Made by a program: the position numbers and the translations under genes. From Arthrobacter sp. B1805 (GTDB taxonomy: Bacteria; Actinomycetota; Actinomycetes; Actinomycetales; Micrococcaceae): DNA of 64,000 nucleotides. The stretch is from NCBI RefSeq assembly GCF_002929745.1, contig NZ_PJIQ01000014.1:31623-95622 (forward strand), written 5' to 3'. The stretch's first letter is position 1; every line of letters starts with the position of its first letter. Under the pieces are notes generated by a model. The model saw only the letters and a list, made by a program, of their open reading frames with translations. It was not told the DNA's origin and did no database searches. Of the stretch, positions 25,596-33,859 are shown piece after piece.

Positions 25596-26897
25596 GTGGG
25601 CATCTCACCCGAAGATGAAGTTGTCAGGATCTGCCAGGAACTGATCCGCATCGATACCTCGAACTTCGGCGACAACGTGGGCCCGGGGGAGCGGAAAGCT
25701 GCCGAGTACACCGCAGGGCTGATCGAGGAAGTGGGGCTGTCCGCACAGCTGTTCGAGGCAGCTCCGGGCCGGAGCTCCGTCGTCGCCCGCATGGAGGGTT
25801 CTGATCCTTCCCTCCCGGCACTCGTGGTGCATGGCCACCTCGACGTCGTCCCTGCGCAGAAGCAGGATTGGACGGTCGACCCGTTCGGCGGCGAGGAGAA
25901 GGATGGTCTGATCTGGGGCCGCGGGGCCGTGGACATGAAGGACATGGACGCCATGATCCTGTCGGTGCTGCGTTCCATGCAGCGCGACGGCGTCAAACCG
26001 AAGCGCGACCTCATCTTCGGATTCTTCGCCGACGAGGAGGCCGGTGGCTCCTACGGCGCCTCCTGGCTCGTCGACAACAGGCCGGAGGTGTTCGAGGGAG
26101 CGACCGAGGCCATCTCCGAGGTCGGAGGCTTCTCGGCGACCATCGGGGGGCAGCGGACCTACCTCCTGCAGACGGCGGAGAAGGGCATCTCGTGGCTGCG
26201 CCTCGTGGCTCATGGGCGCGCGGGCCATGGCTCGCAGATCAACACCGACAATGCGGTCACTGCGCTCGCGCGTGCGGTGACACGTATCGGGGATTACGCC
26301 TGGCCCATCGAACTCACACCGACGACGCGGCAGTTCCTCGACGGCGTCACCGAGCTAACCGGCGTGGAGTTCGACGCGGAGAACCCGGACATCCTCCTCA
26401 AGGAGCTCGGTACCGTGGCGCGCTTCGTCGGGGCGACGCTGCAAAACACGGCCAACCCCACTGTCCTCAAGAGCGGCTACAAGCACAACGTCATACCCGG
26501 GACCGCGGAAGCGCTCATCGACGTGCGGACGTTGCCCGGCCAGCAGGACCAGGTCCTGGAGATCATCCGGGGCCTCGCCGGCGAGGGCGTCGACGTGACG
26601 TACGAACACAAGGACACGTCACTCGAAGTCCCGTTCGCGGGCAATCTGGTGGACTCCATGATCGATGCACTGCACTCGGAGGATCCGGGAGCCAAGGTGC
26701 TGCCGTACACACTCTCGGGGGGCACTGACAACAAGTCGCTGAGCCGACTCGGCATCACCGGCTACGGTTTCGCGCCGCTGCAGCTGCCGGACGACCTCGA
26801 TTTCACCGGCATGTTCCACGGAGTGGACGAGCGGGTGCCCACCGATTCGCTCCGGTTCGGAGCGAGGGTGCTCACCCGCCTGTTGACCAGCTACTGA
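25596..26897 (+). CDS. M20-family metallopeptidase (dipeptidase/deacylase-like)
   Basis: 433-residue di-zinc hydrolase. Metal ligands and catalytic residues visible are H81 and D83 in VVHGHLDVVP, D113 in GRGAVDMKD, and E147/E148 in FADEEAGG. The dimerisation (lid) domain spans roughly residues 195-310, and a C-terminal GMFHGVDERVP carries the last ligand. The exact substrate cannot be named: peptides or N-acyl amino acids are both possible. AGGAGG before the GTG fixes the start. The acyl-CoA dehydrogenase gene follows after 26 bp. Confidence 0.86.
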   Translation: MGISPEDEVVRICQELIRIDTSNFGDNVGPGERKAAEYTAGLIEEVGLSAQLFEAAPGRSSVVARMEGSDPSLPALVVHGHLDVVPAQKQDWTVDPFGGEEKDGLIWGRGAVDMKDMDAMILSVLRSMQRDGVKPKRDLIFGFFADEEAGGSYGASWLVDNRPEVFEGATEAISEVGGFSATIGGQRTYLLQTAEKGISWLRLVAHGRAGHGSQINTDNAVTALARAVTRIGDYAWPIELTPTTRQFLDGVTELTGVEFDAENPDILLKELGTVARFVGATLQNTANPTVLKSGYKHNVIPGTAEALIDVRTLPGQQDQVLEIIRGLAGEGVDVTYEHKDTSLEVPFAGNLVDSMIDALHSEDPGAKVLPYTLSGGTDNKSLSRLGITGYGFAPLQLPDDLDFTGMFHGVDERVPTDSLRFGARVLTRLLTSY

Positions 26898-26923
26898 GCA
26901 CCTGCTCGAACCCGGGAGGCGGA

Positions 26924-28096
26924 ATGACCACGACGTCGGAGGAAACGACCGGGCAGCTACTGCCCGACGTGATGCTCGAGCGCTTCCGCGGACGGGCAGC
27001 GGGCTACGACGCCGCCAACGCCTTCTTCACCGAGGACTTCGAGGAACTCATGCAGGCGGGGTACCTTCGCCTGCTGGTGGAGACGCCACCGGGCGATGCA
27101 GGGGGCATGCAGCGTGCAACATGGGCTCAGCGGCGGCTGGCTGCCGCAGCACCGGCAACAGCACTCGGGGTGAACATGCACCTGGTGTGGACCGCCGTAG
27201 CGGGTCTGCTCGCCGATCGCGGGGACGCGTCGCTGCACTTCGTCCTCGACGAGGCCGCTCGTGACGAAATCTTTGCGTTCGGTGTCTCCGAGCCGGGCAA
27301 TGACGCCGTTCTGTTCGATTCGCTGACCCGGGTCGAAAGGCTGCCCGACGGCGGTTACAGCTACACCGGTACCAAGGTCTTCACGAGTCTCTCACCGGTG
27401 TGGACCCGTCTCGGGATCTTCGGCAAACTCGAGGGCGTGAACGGCGACGACGACGTCATCCTGCACGCCTTCGTGCCCCGCGGGACTCCTGGCGTCGAGA
27501 CGCTGGAGGACTGGGATCCGCTCGGTATGCGCGCCACCCGGTCCAACACCACGCGACTGCGCAACGTGCGGGTGACTCCGGACGCAGTGTTCCGGCGACT
27601 GCCCGTCGGGCCGAACGCCGACCTGCTGGTGTTCGGGATCTTCGCGGCCTTCGAGACCCTCATCGCCTCCGTCTACCTCGGCATAGCGGACCGGGCCCTC
27701 GACCTCGCGGTCCAGGCGGTCGCGCAGCGCCGGAGCCATGTCGCGCAGCGCGTGCTGTCGGACGACCCGGTGCTGAGGAGTCTGCTGGCGGGGGTCGCGA
27801 TGAAGCGGACGGGCGTGGAGGCGGAGCTACGCGGGGTCGCCGAGGACCTGGACAGCCGGGCCGACGTCGGATCCCAGTGGTTCGCTCGGCTCGTCACCCT
27901 CAAGACCCATGCGGTCGAGACGGCAGTCGCGGCGACGTCCGCAGCTCTGCGTGTCGGGGGCGGCTCCGGCTTCGCGGCGTCCTCGGAAGTCGTGCGGTTG
28001 CACCGCGACGCACTTGCCGGGCAGTTCCACCCGTCGACCGAGGAGTCAGCGCGCGCGACGGTCGCAACGGCATTGCTCGGACCACCGAGCGTCTGA
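26924..28096 (+). CDS. Acyl-CoA dehydrogenase family flavoprotein
   Basis: 390 residues with the acyl-CoA dehydrogenase layout: an N-terminal helical domain, a beta domain with FAFGVSEPGNDA and YTGTKVFTSLSPVWTRLGIFG, and a C-terminal helical domain ending LRVGGGSGFAASSEVVRLHRDALAGQFHPSTEE. The middle and C-terminal motifs are closer to the DszC/monooxygenase-like and small-molecule branch than to fatty-acid enzymes, so the substrate is open. AGG of GGGAGGCGG precedes the ATG. It probably shares a transcript with the M20 peptidase. Confidence 0.78.
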   Translation: MTTTSEETTGQLLPDVMLERFRGRAAGYDAANAFFTEDFEELMQAGYLRLLVETPPGDAGGMQRATWAQRRLAAAAPATALGVNMHLVWTAVAGLLADRGDASLHFVLDEAARDEIFAFGVSEPGNDAVLFDSLTRVERLPDGGYSYTGTKVFTSLSPVWTRLGIFGKLEGVNGDDDVILHAFVPRGTPGVETLEDWDPLGMRATRSNTTRLRNVRVTPDAVFRRLPVGPNADLLVFGIFAAFETLIASVYLGIADRALDLAVQAVAQRRSHVAQRVLSDDPVLRSLLAGVAMKRTGVEAELRGVAEDLDSRADVGSQWFARLVTLKTHAVETAVAATSAALRVGGGSGFAASSEVVRLHRDALAGQFHPSTEESARATVATALLGPPSV

Positions 28097-28139
28097 GGGA
28101 TACATGTGATCTTCGGGTGCGCGGGGACGGCGTCCCGAA

Positions 28140-28373
28140 CTAGGCGGTGCGTTCGACCCGCAGGACTTTCCGCCTCAGCCAGAACCGCCGGCTGCCGCCC
28201 ATGTAGATGCAACTGCGCTCGAGTTCCCATTTGCCGTACTCGGCGTGCTCGGTCAGAAGCTTCCGGGCTGCGGGCAACGGCTCGCCGGCGCTGACCGTGA
28301 GCACCAGGTACTCGTACTGCCGTGCATAATCGCGCTCCCGGACGGCCGTCGCGTTCAGAAAATGTTCTCGCAT
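28140..28373 (-). CDS. Small conserved actinobacterial protein (DUF5703-like)
   Basis: 77 residues, basic C-terminus. The sequence MREHFLNATAVRERDYARQYEYLVLTVSAG..HAEYGKWELERSCIYMGGSRRFWLRRKVLRVERT matches my memory of a conserved actinobacterial family of unknown function. GGAGG lies 3 nt before the ATG. It is divergent from the acidic protein gene at 28415 with only 41 bp between starts, so the two promoters must overlap. Confidence 0.75.
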   Translation of the reverse strand: MREHFLNATAVRERDYARQYEYLVLTVSAGEPLPAARKLLTEHAEYGKWELERSCIYMGGSRRFWLRRKVLRVERTA

Positions 28374-28401
28374 ATCCCTCCAATTTCGACCACTTTACCG
28401 A

Positions 28402-28407
28402 TAACGT
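28402..28407 (+). promoter_or_regulatory. Leaderless -10 box of the acidic protein gene
   Basis: TAACGT ends 7 nt before the ATG at 28415, with no ribosome binding site. Confidence 0.5.
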
Positions 28408-28414
28408 CTAGGCC

Positions 28415-28693
28415 ATGAGCATAGATCCGCGTGTCGCGCTCCAGTCACTCGTGACGGCCCTCGAAGAGCACCTTGCGGCCTCTGCGTCCCGGCGGCGTGA
28501 GGACGACCCTGCGGTGGAAGCGGCCTACCTCGCGATCGCGGATGCCTTCGAAGCCTACGAGGAAGCCTTGTACGACGCGTTCGGCGAAGTCACGCCGCTC
28601 GAGATCTACGAGGAATCGGACGAGGACGACGAGGACGGCGACGAGGACGGCGACTACGCGTCCGACCTCGTGGAGGCCGAAGTCGAGCACTGA
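28415..28693 (+). CDS. Small very acidic protein of unknown function
   Basis: 92 residues. A helical N-terminal part (MSIDPRVALQSLVTALEEHLAASASRRREDDPAVEAAYLAIADAFEAYEEALYD) leads to an Asp/Glu tail (EESDEDDEDGDEDGD). Such tails suggest a binding partner with a basic surface, which is inference only. I do not recognise a function. It is divergent from the DUF5703-like gene. Confidence 0.7.
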   Translation: MSIDPRVALQSLVTALEEHLAASASRRREDDPAVEAAYLAIADAFEAYEEALYDAFGEVTPLEIYEESDEDDEDGDEDGDYASDLVEAEVEH

Positions 28694-28826
28694 CGGCTCC
28701 CCGAAGCTCCGAGCGACGTGCTTCAGCTCAGTCACCTCGGTCGACGAGACTGAGCCGATCATGCACACGTTCGCTGCCCGGGTCCCGAGCGGACAGGACC
28801 CGGCAGGCGGCCAGATAGACCGACGG

Positions 28827-29762
28827 TCAGTTGACCAGGGCCGAGACCTCGTCGAGAACCTCAGCGATCGGTGCGGCCACGGGTGAGCTGCTGGTCTGCA
28901 GGATCTCCTTGAGTTGTTGTGGTGTCCGCGCTCCGACGATTGCCGAGGCAACGCCGGGCCTTGCAAGAAGCCATCGCAGGGCCAGTTCGTGCGGCTGGAG
29001 ATCCAGGCCCCTCGCGGCCGTGCAGAGCGCCTCCGTGATGCGTTGCGGTTTCCCCGAGAGGTAGGGCTCCACGTAGGGCGCCCACACGTCAGAGGCTCCT
29101 CGGGATTCCGAAGGGATCCTGCCGCGGTACTTTCCGGTGAGTACGCCCCGGCCCATCGATCCCCAGGCGAGCACGGCTGCGCCGAAGGCATCTGCCGCTG
29201 GGAGGACGTCCCGTTCCGCGGTCCGATTGACCAGGGAGTACTCGACATCATTGACGAGCAGCGGGAACGACGCCGTCGCAGCGGCCCGGGCGAACTCCCA
29301 GCCCGAGTAGTTGGAGACGCCCACATAGCGCGCCCGTCCGGTGACGTACGCGGCCTCGAGCGCGCTGATGGTCTCCTGCAGTGGAACAACCGGATCGGGG
29401 GAGGGTGCGAGCCAGACGTCGACGTGATCGGTGCCGAGCAGCGTCAGCGAGGCGTCGAGAGAGTCGAGCAGTCCGCGGCGGGAGCCGTCCAGCCGCCCGT
29501 TGCCGGCGCGCGTGGTGCCGCCCTGTACCACCAGTACGAGTTCGGAGCGGGCCACGGTGTCGCCGATGAAACCGCCGAGCATCGCCTCGGCCTGGCCCTC
29601 GCCGTAGCGCGCTGCGGTCTCGACGAGGGTGCCGCCGGCATCGGTGAACAGGCGCAGCTGTTCACGTGCCGCTTCCTCGTTTACCTCCTGACCCCAGTTC
29701 ATCGTGCCGAGTCCCAGCGCAGAGACCGTCAGGCCGCTCGCTCCCACGTTTCGCAGTTGCAT
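28827..29762 (-). CDS. Aldo/keto reductase-family protein with substituted catalytic tetrad
   Basis: 311 residues with a full AKR barrel pattern: VSALGLGTMNWG near the N-terminus, ARYGEGQAEAMLGGF, YVGVSNYSGWE, and the cofactor loop AIVGARTPQQLKE. The usual D-Y-K-H tetrad reads E48, Y53, Q80 and P120 by alignment from memory, so only the tyrosine remains. It may be a non-catalytic or altered-reaction relative. The ATG at 29762 is preferred to an upstream in-frame start because a TAGGCT -10 box lies 7 nt before it. It is divergent from uppP. Confidence 0.82.
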   Translation of the reverse strand: MQLRNVGASGLTVSALGLGTMNWGQEVNEEAAREQLRLFTDAGGTLVETAARYGEGQAEAMLGGFIGDTVARSELVLVVQGGTTRAGNGRLDGSRRGLLDSLDASLTLLGTDHVDVWLAPSPDPVVPLQETISALEAAYVTGRARYVGVSNYSGWEFARAAATASFPLLVNDVEYSLVNRTAERDVLPAADAFGAAVLAWGSMGRGVLTGKYRGRIPSESRGASDVWAPYVEPYLSGKPQRITEALCTAARGLDLQPHELALRWLLARPGVASAIVGARTPQQLKEILQTSSSPVAAPIAEVLDEVSALVN

Positions 29763-29769
29763 ACCGCCA

Positions 29770-29775
29770 AGCCTA
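29770..29775 (-). promoter_or_regulatory. Leaderless -10 box of the AKR-family gene
   Basis: On the minus strand TAGGCT ends 7 nt before the ATG at 29762. Confidence 0.55.
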
Positions 29776-29799
29776 AAGCCTGTCCTCATCCTCATGGCT

Positions 29800-29805
29800 T
29801 AGGGT
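29800..29805 (+). promoter_or_regulatory. Leaderless -10 box of uppP
   Basis: TAGGGT ends 7 nt before the GTG start at 29813. Only 50 bp separate this start from the divergent AKR start, so the two promoters share the space. Confidence 0.6.
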
Positions 29806-29812
29806 CGTAAGC

Positions 29813-30637
29813 GTGAATTGGATAGAAGCAGTCATCCTGGGGTTCGTACAGGGCCTCACCGAATTCCTACCCATTTCATCAAGCGCCCACCTGCGCATCG
29901 TGGGGGAGTTGCTGCCGAACGCGCAGGACCCGGGCGCTGCCTTCACGGCCATCACGCAACTGGGTACGGAGACCGCCGTCGTCGTGTTCTTCTGGCGGGA
30001 CATCGTGCGGATCGTCAAAGCCTGGTTCGGTGCGCTCCGGGGCAGGGTGCCGCGGAATGATCCGGACGTCCGCATGGGATGGCTCGTCATCATCGGCAGC
30101 GTGCCGATCGTCCTGCTAGGGCTCCTGTTCCAGGACCAGATCGAGAGCACCTTCCGGAGCATGTGGATCGTCGCCACCATGCTGATCGTCTTCGGGTTGA
30201 TCCTCGCTGTCGCGGACCACGTGGGCAAGCAGTCCCGAGACCTCCAGAGCCTGACGTACCGACACGGCATCCTGTACGGACTCGCACAGGCGCTGGCGCT
30301 GGTTCCGGGCGTGTCGCGCTCCGGCGGCACGATCACGGCGGGCCTCCTGATGGGGTACACACGCGAGGCGGCCGCCCGGTACTCGTTCCTGCTCGCCATC
30401 CCCGCGGTCTTCGGCAGCGGCGTATTCCAGCTCGTCAAGAGCTACGACGAGACCGGACCCTACGCTCTTCCGGAGACCGCGTTGGCGACGGTGGTCGCGT
30501 TCGTCGTCGGATTCGCGATCATCGGATGGTTCCTCAAGTTCGTGACCACGCGTGGCTACGGGCTCTTCGTCTGGTACCGCATCCTGCTCGGTCTCGCGCT
30601 CTACGTGCTCCTCGGATTCGGCGTCATCAGCGCCTGA
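29813..30637 (+). CDS. uppP: Undecaprenyl-diphosphatase
   Basis: 274-residue integral membrane phosphatase that recycles undecaprenyl pyrophosphate to the monophosphate for cell-wall synthesis, and can confer bacitracin tolerance. The two BacA-family signatures are present: [13 protein letters not shown] at residues 14-26 and [18 protein letters not shown] around 170. Seven to eight hydrophobic segments are seen. The mRNA appears leaderless. mshC starts 23 bp after the stop but carries its own -10 box. Confidence 0.95.
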   Translation: MNWIEAVILGFVQGLTEFLPISSSAHLRIVGELLPNAQDPGAAFTAITQLGTETAVVVFFWRDIVRIVKAWFGALRGRVPRNDPDVRMGWLVIIGSVPIVLLGLLFQDQIESTFRSMWIVATMLIVFGLILAVADHVGKQSRDLQSLTYRHGILYGLAQALALVPGVSRSGGTITAGLLMGYTREAAARYSFLLAIPAVFGSGVFQLVKSYDETGPYALPETALATVVAFVVGFAIIGWFLKFVTTRGYGLFVWYRILLGLALYVLLGFGVISA

Positions 30638-30647
30638 CGCCGGGCCG

Positions 30648-30653
30648 TAAGGT
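30648..30653 (+). promoter_or_regulatory. Leaderless -10 box of mshC
   Basis: TAAGGT ends 7 nt before the GTG at 30661, in the 23-bp gap after uppP. mshC can therefore be transcribed alone as well as by read-through. Confidence 0.55.
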
Positions 30654-30660
30654 AGAAGGT

Positions 30661-31929
30661 GTGATTGCGTGGAATTCGACTCCTGTCCCAGAACTCGACG
30701 GCACCCAGTCGGGCATCAGTTTGTTCGACACGGCCCTCCAGGAGTCGGCCCTCCTCGTCGAGCATCCCGAGCGCAGCCTCTATGTCTGCGGCATCACACC
30801 CTACGACGCCACGCACCTCGGTCATGCGTCCACCTACGTCGCTTTCGACCTCCTCAACCGCACCTGGCGCGATGCCGGGTCGAAGGTGTCCTATGTCCAG
30901 AACGTGACGGACGTCGATGACCCGCTCCTCGAACGGGCATCGGCCACCGGGGTGGACTGGCGGGATCTCGCGACCGAACAGATCGCGCTGTTCCGCGAGG
31001 ACATGGAGGCGCTCAACGTCCTGCCTCCGAACCGATACATCGGCGCCGTCGAGGCGATCGACTGGATCGTCCCCGTGGTCGAGCAGCTGGTGGAACGCGG
31101 CCTCGCGTACGCCGTTCCGGGCGAGGGAGGCGAGCCCGACGGCGACATCTACTTCTCGCTGGATGCCGCCGCCGCGCTCGCACCCGACGACGACGCCCGC
31201 TGGTTCCTGGGGCAGGTGTCGCACCTGGACGGGGACACGATGCTCGCGCTGTCCGCCGAGCGCGGCGGCGACCCGCTCCGGCCGCACAAGCGCACAGCGC
31301 TCGATCCCCTGCTGTGGCGTGCCGCGCGTCCGGGTGAGCCGAACTGGCCCGGCGGATCGCTGGGGGCAGGGCGCCCCGGCTGGCACATCGAATGCGCCGT
31401 CATCGCCCATCGCTTCCTGCCCGCGCCCTTCACCGTCCAGGGCGGCGGCTCCGACCTTGTCTTCCCGCACCACGAGATGAGTGCTGCCCACGCCTGGGCC
31501 GCCGGTGCTCCCCTCGCCGAGCACTACGCACACGCAGGGATGGTGGGGTACGACGGCGAGAAGATGAGCAAGTCCCGGGGCAACCTGGTCCTCGTGTCGA
31601 AGCTCCGTCAGGCGGGTGTCGACCCCGCCGCCATCCGGCTCGCCATCCTCGCGCACCACTACCGCTCCGACTGGTCCTGGACGGACGGCGTCCTCGACGA
31701 GGCCGTGGCACGGCTGGCGGTCTGGCGCGACGCGGCACGGCATGCAGGTCCGCAGGACGTGACCACTGTGCGGGAGGGCGTCCGCCGGCATATGGCGCAG
31801 GACCTCGATGCTCCGTCCGCCCTGAACTTCATCGATGCCTGGGCGGGCTCGCTGCGACGGGATGCGGCCGCTACGGATGGGCGCGGTCTGGCGGACGTCG
31901 TCGACGCGCTGCTCGGAGTCAGGCTCTAG
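30661..31929 (+). CDS. mshC: Mycothiol cysteine ligase MshC
   Basis: 422-residue class I aminoacyl-tRNA-synthetase-like enzyme that joins L-cysteine to GlcN-inositol using ATP, the penultimate-stage step of mycothiol synthesis. The HIGH-type motif THLGH is at 51-55 and KMSKS at 301-305. The zinc site is C43 ([12 protein letters not shown]), C245 ([10 protein letters not shown]) and a histidine of FPHHE around 270. A true cysteinyl-tRNA synthetase would have an anticodon-binding tail, which is missing here. The first residues [14 protein letters not shown] match MshC proteins. It is convergent with the PAC2 gene. Confidence 0.93.
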   Translation: MIAWNSTPVPELDGTQSGISLFDTALQESALLVEHPERSLYVCGITPYDATHLGHASTYVAFDLLNRTWRDAGSKVSYVQNVTDVDDPLLERASATGVDWRDLATEQIALFREDMEALNVLPPNRYIGAVEAIDWIVPVVEQLVERGLAYAVPGEGGEPDGDIYFSLDAAAALAPDDDARWFLGQVSHLDGDTMLALSAERGGDPLRPHKRTALDPLLWRAARPGEPNWPGGSLGAGRPGWHIECAVIAHRFLPAPFTVQGGGSDLVFPHHEMSAAHAWAAGAPLAEHYAHAGMVGYDGEKMSKSRGNLVLVSKLRQAGVDPAAIRLAILAHHYRSDWSWTDGVLDEAVARLAVWRDAARHAGPQDVTTVREGVRRHMAQDLDAPSALNFIDAWAGSLRRDAAATDGRGLADVVDALLGVRL

Positions 31930-31997
31930 CCGCACCGTCCCACCTCCCGGTGCTGCTCCGTTCCACCGGTGCCGGACCAGCACGTCCGCGGCCGCAG

Positions 31998-32023
31998 TTA
32001 CTGCTCGCGGCTACTGCTCGCGC
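31998..32023. repeat. 13-bp tandem duplication at the end of the PAC2 gene
   Basis: TTACTGCTCGCGG is followed by CTACTGCTCGCGC. The copies contain, on the minus strand, the PAC2 stop codon and the codons just before it, so the gene end was duplicated with the outer copy now non-coding. Confidence 0.6.
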
Positions 32024-32901
32024 CGCCTCTTCTTCAGGTAGCGCTCGAACTCGCGCGCGATCGATTCGCCGCTGGCCTCCGGAAGGTCCACGGTGTCCTT
32101 GGCTTCCTCGAGCTGGCGCACGTACGCGGCCACCTCGGGGTCCTCGGTGGCGAGCTCGTCGACTCCGCGCTCCCAGGCCTCGGACTCCTCGGTCAGCAGG
32201 TGCGTGTCGACCGTGATCTGCAGGATCTCCTCGAGCTTGTTGAGCAGTGCGAGCTGTGCCTTCGGCGACGGCGACTGACCGACGTAGTGGGGTACCGCGG
32301 CCCAGAGCGACATCGTGGGGATGTCCGCCAGCAGGCCCATCTCTGCCAGCACGCCCACGATGCCGATCGGACCCTCGTAGGTCGAGGGCTCCACATCCAG
32401 GCTCTCCCGCACGACGTCGTCGTCCGAGGTGACCGTGACGGGGATGGGGCGCGAGTGCGGGACGTCGGCCAGCAGCGCACCCACCAGGACGATGCAGTCG
32501 ACGGAGAGTTCCTTCGCCAGGGCGACGAGTTCCGCCGTGTACGCACGCCATTTGTAGGAGGGCTCGACGCCGTTGACGAGGATCAGATCGACATTCGAGT
32601 CCGGGACGACGGCCTTGCTGATGCGGGTGTTCGGCCACTTGATGCGCCGCTGGCCGGAGGAGTTCCGCTTGATCATCGGGCGGGTGAACTGGAAGTCGTA
32701 GAACTCGTCCGCGTCGATGGTGGAGATCCGCTCGCTACCGAAGAACCGGCCCATGTACTTCAGCGCGTCACTGGCCGCCTCGCCGGCATCGTTCCAGCCC
32801 TCGAACGCCGCGAGCATGATGGTGATGCGCCGTTCGGGCTCGCCGGCATCCTGGAAAAGGTCCTGTACGCCGGTCGGCTGATTCTCTTCGAAGCTGTCCA
32901 C
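32011..32901 (-). CDS. PAC2-family protein
   Basis: 296 residues with homology blocks of the proteasome assembly chaperone 2 fold (ITIMLAAFEGWNDAGEAASDALKYM, LILVNGVEPSYKWRAYTAELVALAKE, VGALLADVPHSRPIPVTVTS, GPIGIVGVLAEMGLLADIPTMSLWAAVPHYV). The C-terminus is a charged helical tail (EFERYLKKRRREQ). In eukaryotes the fold helps assemble 20S proteasomes; the actinobacterial role is unproved, although this organism has a 20S proteasome encoded about 3-9 kb away. GTG start with a leaderless -10 box. Confidence 0.83.
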   Translation of the reverse strand: MDSFEENQPTGVQDLFQDAGEPERRITIMLAAFEGWNDAGEAASDALKYMGRFFGSERISTIDADEFYDFQFTRPMIKRNSSGQRRIKWPNTRISKAVVPDSNVDLILVNGVEPSYKWRAYTAELVALAKELSVDCIVLVGALLADVPHSRPIPVTVTSDDDVVRESLDVEPSTYEGPIGIVGVLAEMGLLADIPTMSLWAAVPHYVGQSPSPKAQLALLNKLEEILQITVDTHLLTEESEAWERGVDELATEDPEVAAYVRQLEEAKDTVDLPEASGESIAREFERYLKKRRREQ

Positions 32902-32907
32902 GCTCTC

Positions 32908-32913
32908 ACCCTA
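32908..32913 (-). promoter_or_regulatory. Leaderless -10 box of the PAC2 gene
   Basis: On the minus strand TAGGGT ends 6 nt before the GTG start at 32901. Confidence 0.55.
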
Positions 32914-33061
32914 AACCCCGGCGAGCGGCCATGTCAGGCGGGGTTCGGCCGCTACGCGCAGAGCAGACGGGCGGCACCGGCGCGGCTCTTCCAGGGGGTA
33001 GGAGGGCCGGACGGCGGGGGCGGGTCCGGGTTGCCGTCGCGGGGTTGCCGAAGGGTCGCCG

Positions 33062-33067
33062 TAGACT
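33062..33067 (+). promoter_or_regulatory. Leaderless -10 box of the HAD gene
   Basis: TAGACT ends 6 nt before the ATG at 33074, the same layout as at kynU and at the gene at 46617. Confidence 0.6.
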
Positions 33068-33073
33068 TGGACC

Positions 33074-33859
33074 ATGGCCAACCACCCCACCGGCAGTGTC
33101 CAGACCCTTGCCCGCGCCGAGCTCCACCAGGACCGAGAAGCCGGCCACGCGAACCTCCACGGGTTGCAGGGCGTGCTGTGGGACATGGATGGGACGATCG
33201 TCGACACGGAACCCTACTGGATCAGGGCGGAGAAGGAACTCGTCGAGGCGCATGGCGGGACGTGGACCACGGAGCAGGCAACAGCCCTCGTCGGACAGGC
33301 GCTCGAATACTCCGCGGGGCAACTGCAGCGGGCCGGCGTCGCGCTCGGCACCCGCGAGATCATCGAGCACCTGACCGAGCGCGTCGCCGCGGACGTGCGG
33401 ACGGCCGTTCCCTGGCGCCCCGGAGCTCGCGAGCTGCTGGCCGCTCTGCGGGAGGAGGGAATTCCCTGCGCGATGGTCACGATGTCCGAGAGCCTCCTCG
33501 CGGGCGCCGTCGCCGCCCGGTTGCCGGAGGGCACTTTCTCCCACCTCGTCACCGGTGACCGCGTGAGCGCGGGAAAGCCGGATCCGGAGGCATACCAGTT
33601 GGGCTTCGATCTCCTCGCCGCGGATCACCCGGGCCTGAGCAAGGACTGCGTGGTCGCCGTCGAGGACTCGCTCCCAGGTGTCACGTCGGCCCTCGCTGCG
33701 GGCCTGGTCACGCTGGCGGTTCCGCACTTCGTTCCGCTGCCACCCGACGATCGACGCACCGACTGGGACACGCTCGAGGGACGCACGCCCGCCGATCTGG
33801 CCGCTCTGCTGCCCGGCAGTGACCGTCAGGCCTCGAGCGGAGTACGCGCTGATTCATGA
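33074..33859 (+). CDS. HAD-family hydrolase (phosphatase/phosphoglucomutase-like)
   Basis: 261 residues. Motif I DMDGT is at 37-41 after a 30-residue N-terminal extension. Motif II is MVTMSES, motif III is the lysine in SAGKPDPEAYQ, and motif IV is VAVEDSLPGV. An alpha-helical C1 cap follows motif I, so small phosphorylated metabolites are likely substrates; which one is unknown. The stop overlaps the protease start as ATGA, and both genes are read from one leaderless promoter. Confidence 0.85.
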   Translation: MANHPTGSVQTLARAELHQDREAGHANLHGLQGVLWDMDGTIVDTEPYWIRAEKELVEAHGGTWTTEQATALVGQALEYSAGQLQRAGVALGTREIIEHLTERVAADVRTAVPWRPGARELLAALREEGIPCAMVTMSESLLAGAVAARLPEGTFSHLVTGDRVSAGKPDPEAYQLGFDLLAADHPGLSKDCVVAVEDSLPGVTSALAAGLVTLAVPHFVPLPPDDRRTDWDTLEGRTPADLAALLPGSDRQASSGVRADS

